Positions 25,268 through 26,691 of a DNA stretch of 26,691 nt are shown piece by piece (position 1 is the first letter of the stretch; every line of letters starts with the position of its first letter). The notes beneath the pieces were generated by a model. It made no database searches. It worked only from the letters and a program-made list of their open reading frames with translations, and was not told the DNA's origin. Origin of the DNA: Promethearchaeota archaeon (lineage in GTDB: Archaea > Asgardarchaeota > Lokiarchaeia > Sigynarchaeales > SOKP01); contig JAGXNR010000036.1 of assembly GCA_019894875.1 (NCBI GenBank), forward strand, positions 1 to 26,691. The letters are read 5' to 3'. Both the position numbers and the translations under genes were made by a program.

Positions 25268-26374
25268 TTAATCTTCTTCTTCTGTAACTATTTTGGTATG
25301 TCTATAACTGTCATCAAGTACATTGAGATATTCAATAAGAACTGCATTTGATTTTGACTTTACAGCATATTGATGAATAATCATATTAACCATGTATTTA
25401 GGATACATCAATGAATTATGAAAATCTGTGAGTAGTGCGTAGTATTCATTTCCTTTAGCATCCTGAAAAACATGTATCATCTGGCTATCCCATAACTTCT
25501 TCAAACCGCCATCGATATCGTCAACGCCTTTTTTTCTAAGTTTTTCCAAGACATTTTTTGTAACGATCGAAATTCTAAGTAATTTCAAAATCTCATACAC
25601 TTGAGGATCTGCTATTACAGTATCTAAAATTTTAAGATTGTCCTCATCTGATGGTCGATAATTTTGGAAGAATTTCCTTACAGCAACGGTATATTCTTCC
25701 ACAAATCTCTCAGGAAGCCCTCGATCAGAAGGATCTTTAAGCAAAGTAATTGGTGGTCTCCGAATCATGAACAAATCATTGATAAGAAAGATTAACTCCG
25801 AAGACATTCCTTTAACAGAGGCTTCTTTAATTATATCTTTCTTGATTAATTCCATTAAGATAGCATCTACATCAAAAAATCCTTCCCTGTATTGATCCTT
25901 TAGCCAAATTTTCAACTCTGATTTCGAGATCACGCCTTCTTCTCGTAATCGGTTAATGATTAATCTGTTTACCCCGTCAAGGTAAGTAATAGCTAAACTT
26001 TGTTCCTCATTTAAATTAGGGTATGTTGATAATCGTTGAAATAAGAAGGGAATCATATCCAAATAAGCGTCATCTTCATAGTTTTGGAAAATAACACGTG
26101 AAATATCTGATAATCCTCCTTCATATGCATCAGCATCCTCATCCAGATTTAAAAGTAGAATAATATAAAGGGGTTTTTCTCGACCGGTGTAATATGACGC
26201 AATATTTAATGGGCCAACTAATAAACTGATCATTCCAGGTTCTCCAGTGTATTCATGAGCGGCATATATTTGCATTAATGTTTCCTCTGTTATCACAAGC
26301 TCATCAGGATATTTTGCAAGGATTTCTGTACTAACTTTAATATCCCATCTCATCATTACTAGTCCAATTGGCAT
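25268..26374 (-). CDS. longin-like/winged-helix protein, paralogue B
   Basis: This 368-residue paralogue of the protein encoded at 21247-22362 is collinear from MPIGLVMMRWD to the C-terminal helix, with few gaps. Strongly kept segments are TEILAKYP, GMISL, LNIASYYTG, LLLNLD, SKSELKIWLKD, KEASVKG, DRGLP, KFFQNY and GNEYYALL. The same domain reading applies: longin-like N-terminus, two winged-helix-like segments, helical end. It ends VTEEED, not the AKAKAKIED of copy A. The start overlaps the stop of the upstream gene (TAATG), with AGGTGAGG about 8 bases before. Conservation of both the protein and this coupled arrangement suggests the upstream and downstream products work together. Confidence 0.8.
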   Translation of the reverse strand: MPIGLVMMRWDIKVSTEILAKYPDELVITEETLMQIYAAHEYTGEPGMISLLVGPLNIASYYTGREKPLYIILLLNLDEDADAYEGGLSDISRVIFQNYEDDAYLDMIPFLFQRLSTYPNLNEEQSLAITYLDGVNRLIINRLREEGVISKSELKIWLKDQYREGFFDVDAILMELIKKDIIKEASVKGMSSELIFLINDLFMIRRPPITLLKDPSDRGLPERFVEEYTVAVRKFFQNYRPSDEDNLKILDTVIADPQVYEILKLLRISIVTKNVLEKLRKKGVDDIDGGLKKLWDSQMIHVFQDAKGNEYYALLTDFHNSLMYPKYMVNMIIHQYAVKSKSNAVLIEYLNVLDDSYRHTKIVTEEED

Positions 26375-26691
26375 TACTCATCCTCACCTCTTTCTTCTTT
26401 TGTTTCATCTTTTGGTATTTCCTCCTCTGGTACTTTCTCTTCTGGTACTATCTCTTCAGGTACTATCTCTTCTGGTACTATCTCTTCTGGTACTATCTCT
26501 TCAGGTACTATCTCTTCAGGTACTATCTCTTCAGGTACTATCTCTTCTGGTGCTATCTCTTCTGGTACTATCTCTTCGGGCACTATCTCTTCGGGCACTA
26601 TCTCTTCGGGTACTATCTCTTCGGGCTCTATCTCTTCGGGCACTATCTCTTCAGGTACTATCTCTTCTGGTACTATCTCTTCTGGTACTAT
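26374..26691 (-). CDS. C-terminal tail of a protein with PEEIV pentapeptide repeats (cut by window edge)
   Basis: The minus-strand frame is open to the last base of the window, so the N-terminus is missing; a GTG at 26643 lies inside the repeats and is not a convincing start. The visible 105 residues are at least 18 five-residue units of the PEEIV type (single variants have E, A or K), ending in a charged non-repeated tail PKDETKEERGEDE. The tail is very acidic and Pro-spaced, so it is probably extended and flexible. By analogy with the complete cassette copy at 22363-23664, the missing part may be a secreted and membrane-anchored protein whose cytoplasmic tail this is. That is inference; only the tail is seen. 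Confidence 0.7.
   Translation of the reverse strand: MVPEEIVPEEIVPEEIVPEEIEPEEIVPEEIVPEEIVPEEIVPEEIAPEEIVPEEIVPEEIVPEEIVPEEIVPEEIVPEEIVPEEKVPEEEIPKDETKEERGEDE
26419..26691. repeat. 15-bp in-frame minisatellite coding PEEIV units
   Basis: At least 18 tandem 15-bp units, continuing past the window edge. Variants end in tctgg, tcagg or tcggg (plus-strand view), and like variants cluster in patches, as expected if the array grows and shrinks by slippage or unequal exchange. The unit length is a multiple of three, so copy-number change keeps the frame. Confidence 0.92.

Noticed and set aside
26374..26643. a complete small gene starting at GTG 26643
   Set aside because: The repeat-coding frame continues unbroken to the window edge, so this GTG is internal.
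26419..26691. CRISPR array
   Set aside because: The units are 15 bp with no spacers and code in frame for PEEIV. It is a coding minisatellite.

Overview
The window reads as a piece of an Asgard archaeal chromosome, most like the Lokiarchaeia. The evidence is a low G+C content, archaeal enzymes (heterodisulfide reductase HdrA and its partner MvhD/VhuD, AMP phosphorylase, an archaeal ATP-dependent DNA ligase), and several eukaryote-like proteins. These include a gelsolin-domain protein, a longin domain fused to an Arf-like GTPase, a SNAP-like helical-repeat protein with beta-sandwich domains, and two leucine-rich-repeat proteins. In-frame UGA codons occur only where the families have conserved cysteines, and a SECIS-like RNA follows them, so the organism decodes UGA as selenocysteine. 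No rRNA, tRNA, IS element or CRISPR array was recognised.

Layout. 1-568: the 3' end of pyrF. 584-1003 (minus): a small four-helix membrane protein. 1208-3674: a selenoprotein operon, hdrA (three Sec) and vhuD (two Sec), followed at about 3675-3743 by one stem-loop with a eukaryote-like SECIS core. 3917-4612: an internally duplicated eight-helix membrane protein. 4740-6038: the SNAP-like/beta-sandwich protein. 6097-7236 (minus): an M24 (Xaa-Pro) peptidase. 7447-11946: AMP phosphorylase and two tandem LRR paralogues. 11954-14658 (minus): DNA ligase and the gelsolin-domain protein. 14859-19595: hisG, hisD, hisC and a zinc-ribbon protein of unknown function. 19791-21125 (minus): a RuBisCO-like protein lacking some carboxylase residues.

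21247-26691 is the most unusual region. A two-gene minus-strand cassette appears twice. Each copy has an upstream gene (in the complete copy a secreted, Ig-like, single-pass membrane protein with a charged tail; in the other only a tail of PEEIV repeats is visible) whose stop codon touches or overlaps the start of a protein of about 370 residues, here described as longin-like plus winged helices. Between the copies, on the plus strand, lies the longin-Arf-like GTPase fusion. I infer a membrane-associated signalling or trafficking module: an envelope sensor or anchor, a cytosolic adaptor and a GTPase. This is a hypothesis from architecture and gene order only.

Metabolic links. HdrA and MvhD/VhuD normally belong to flavin-based electron-bifurcating complexes; their HdrBC and hydrogenase or formate dehydrogenase partners are not in the window. 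AMP phosphorylase starts the archaeal nucleoside-monophosphate salvage route that ends in form III RuBisCO, but the RuBisCO homologue here looks like form IV, so a true form III enzyme would have to be encoded elsewhere.
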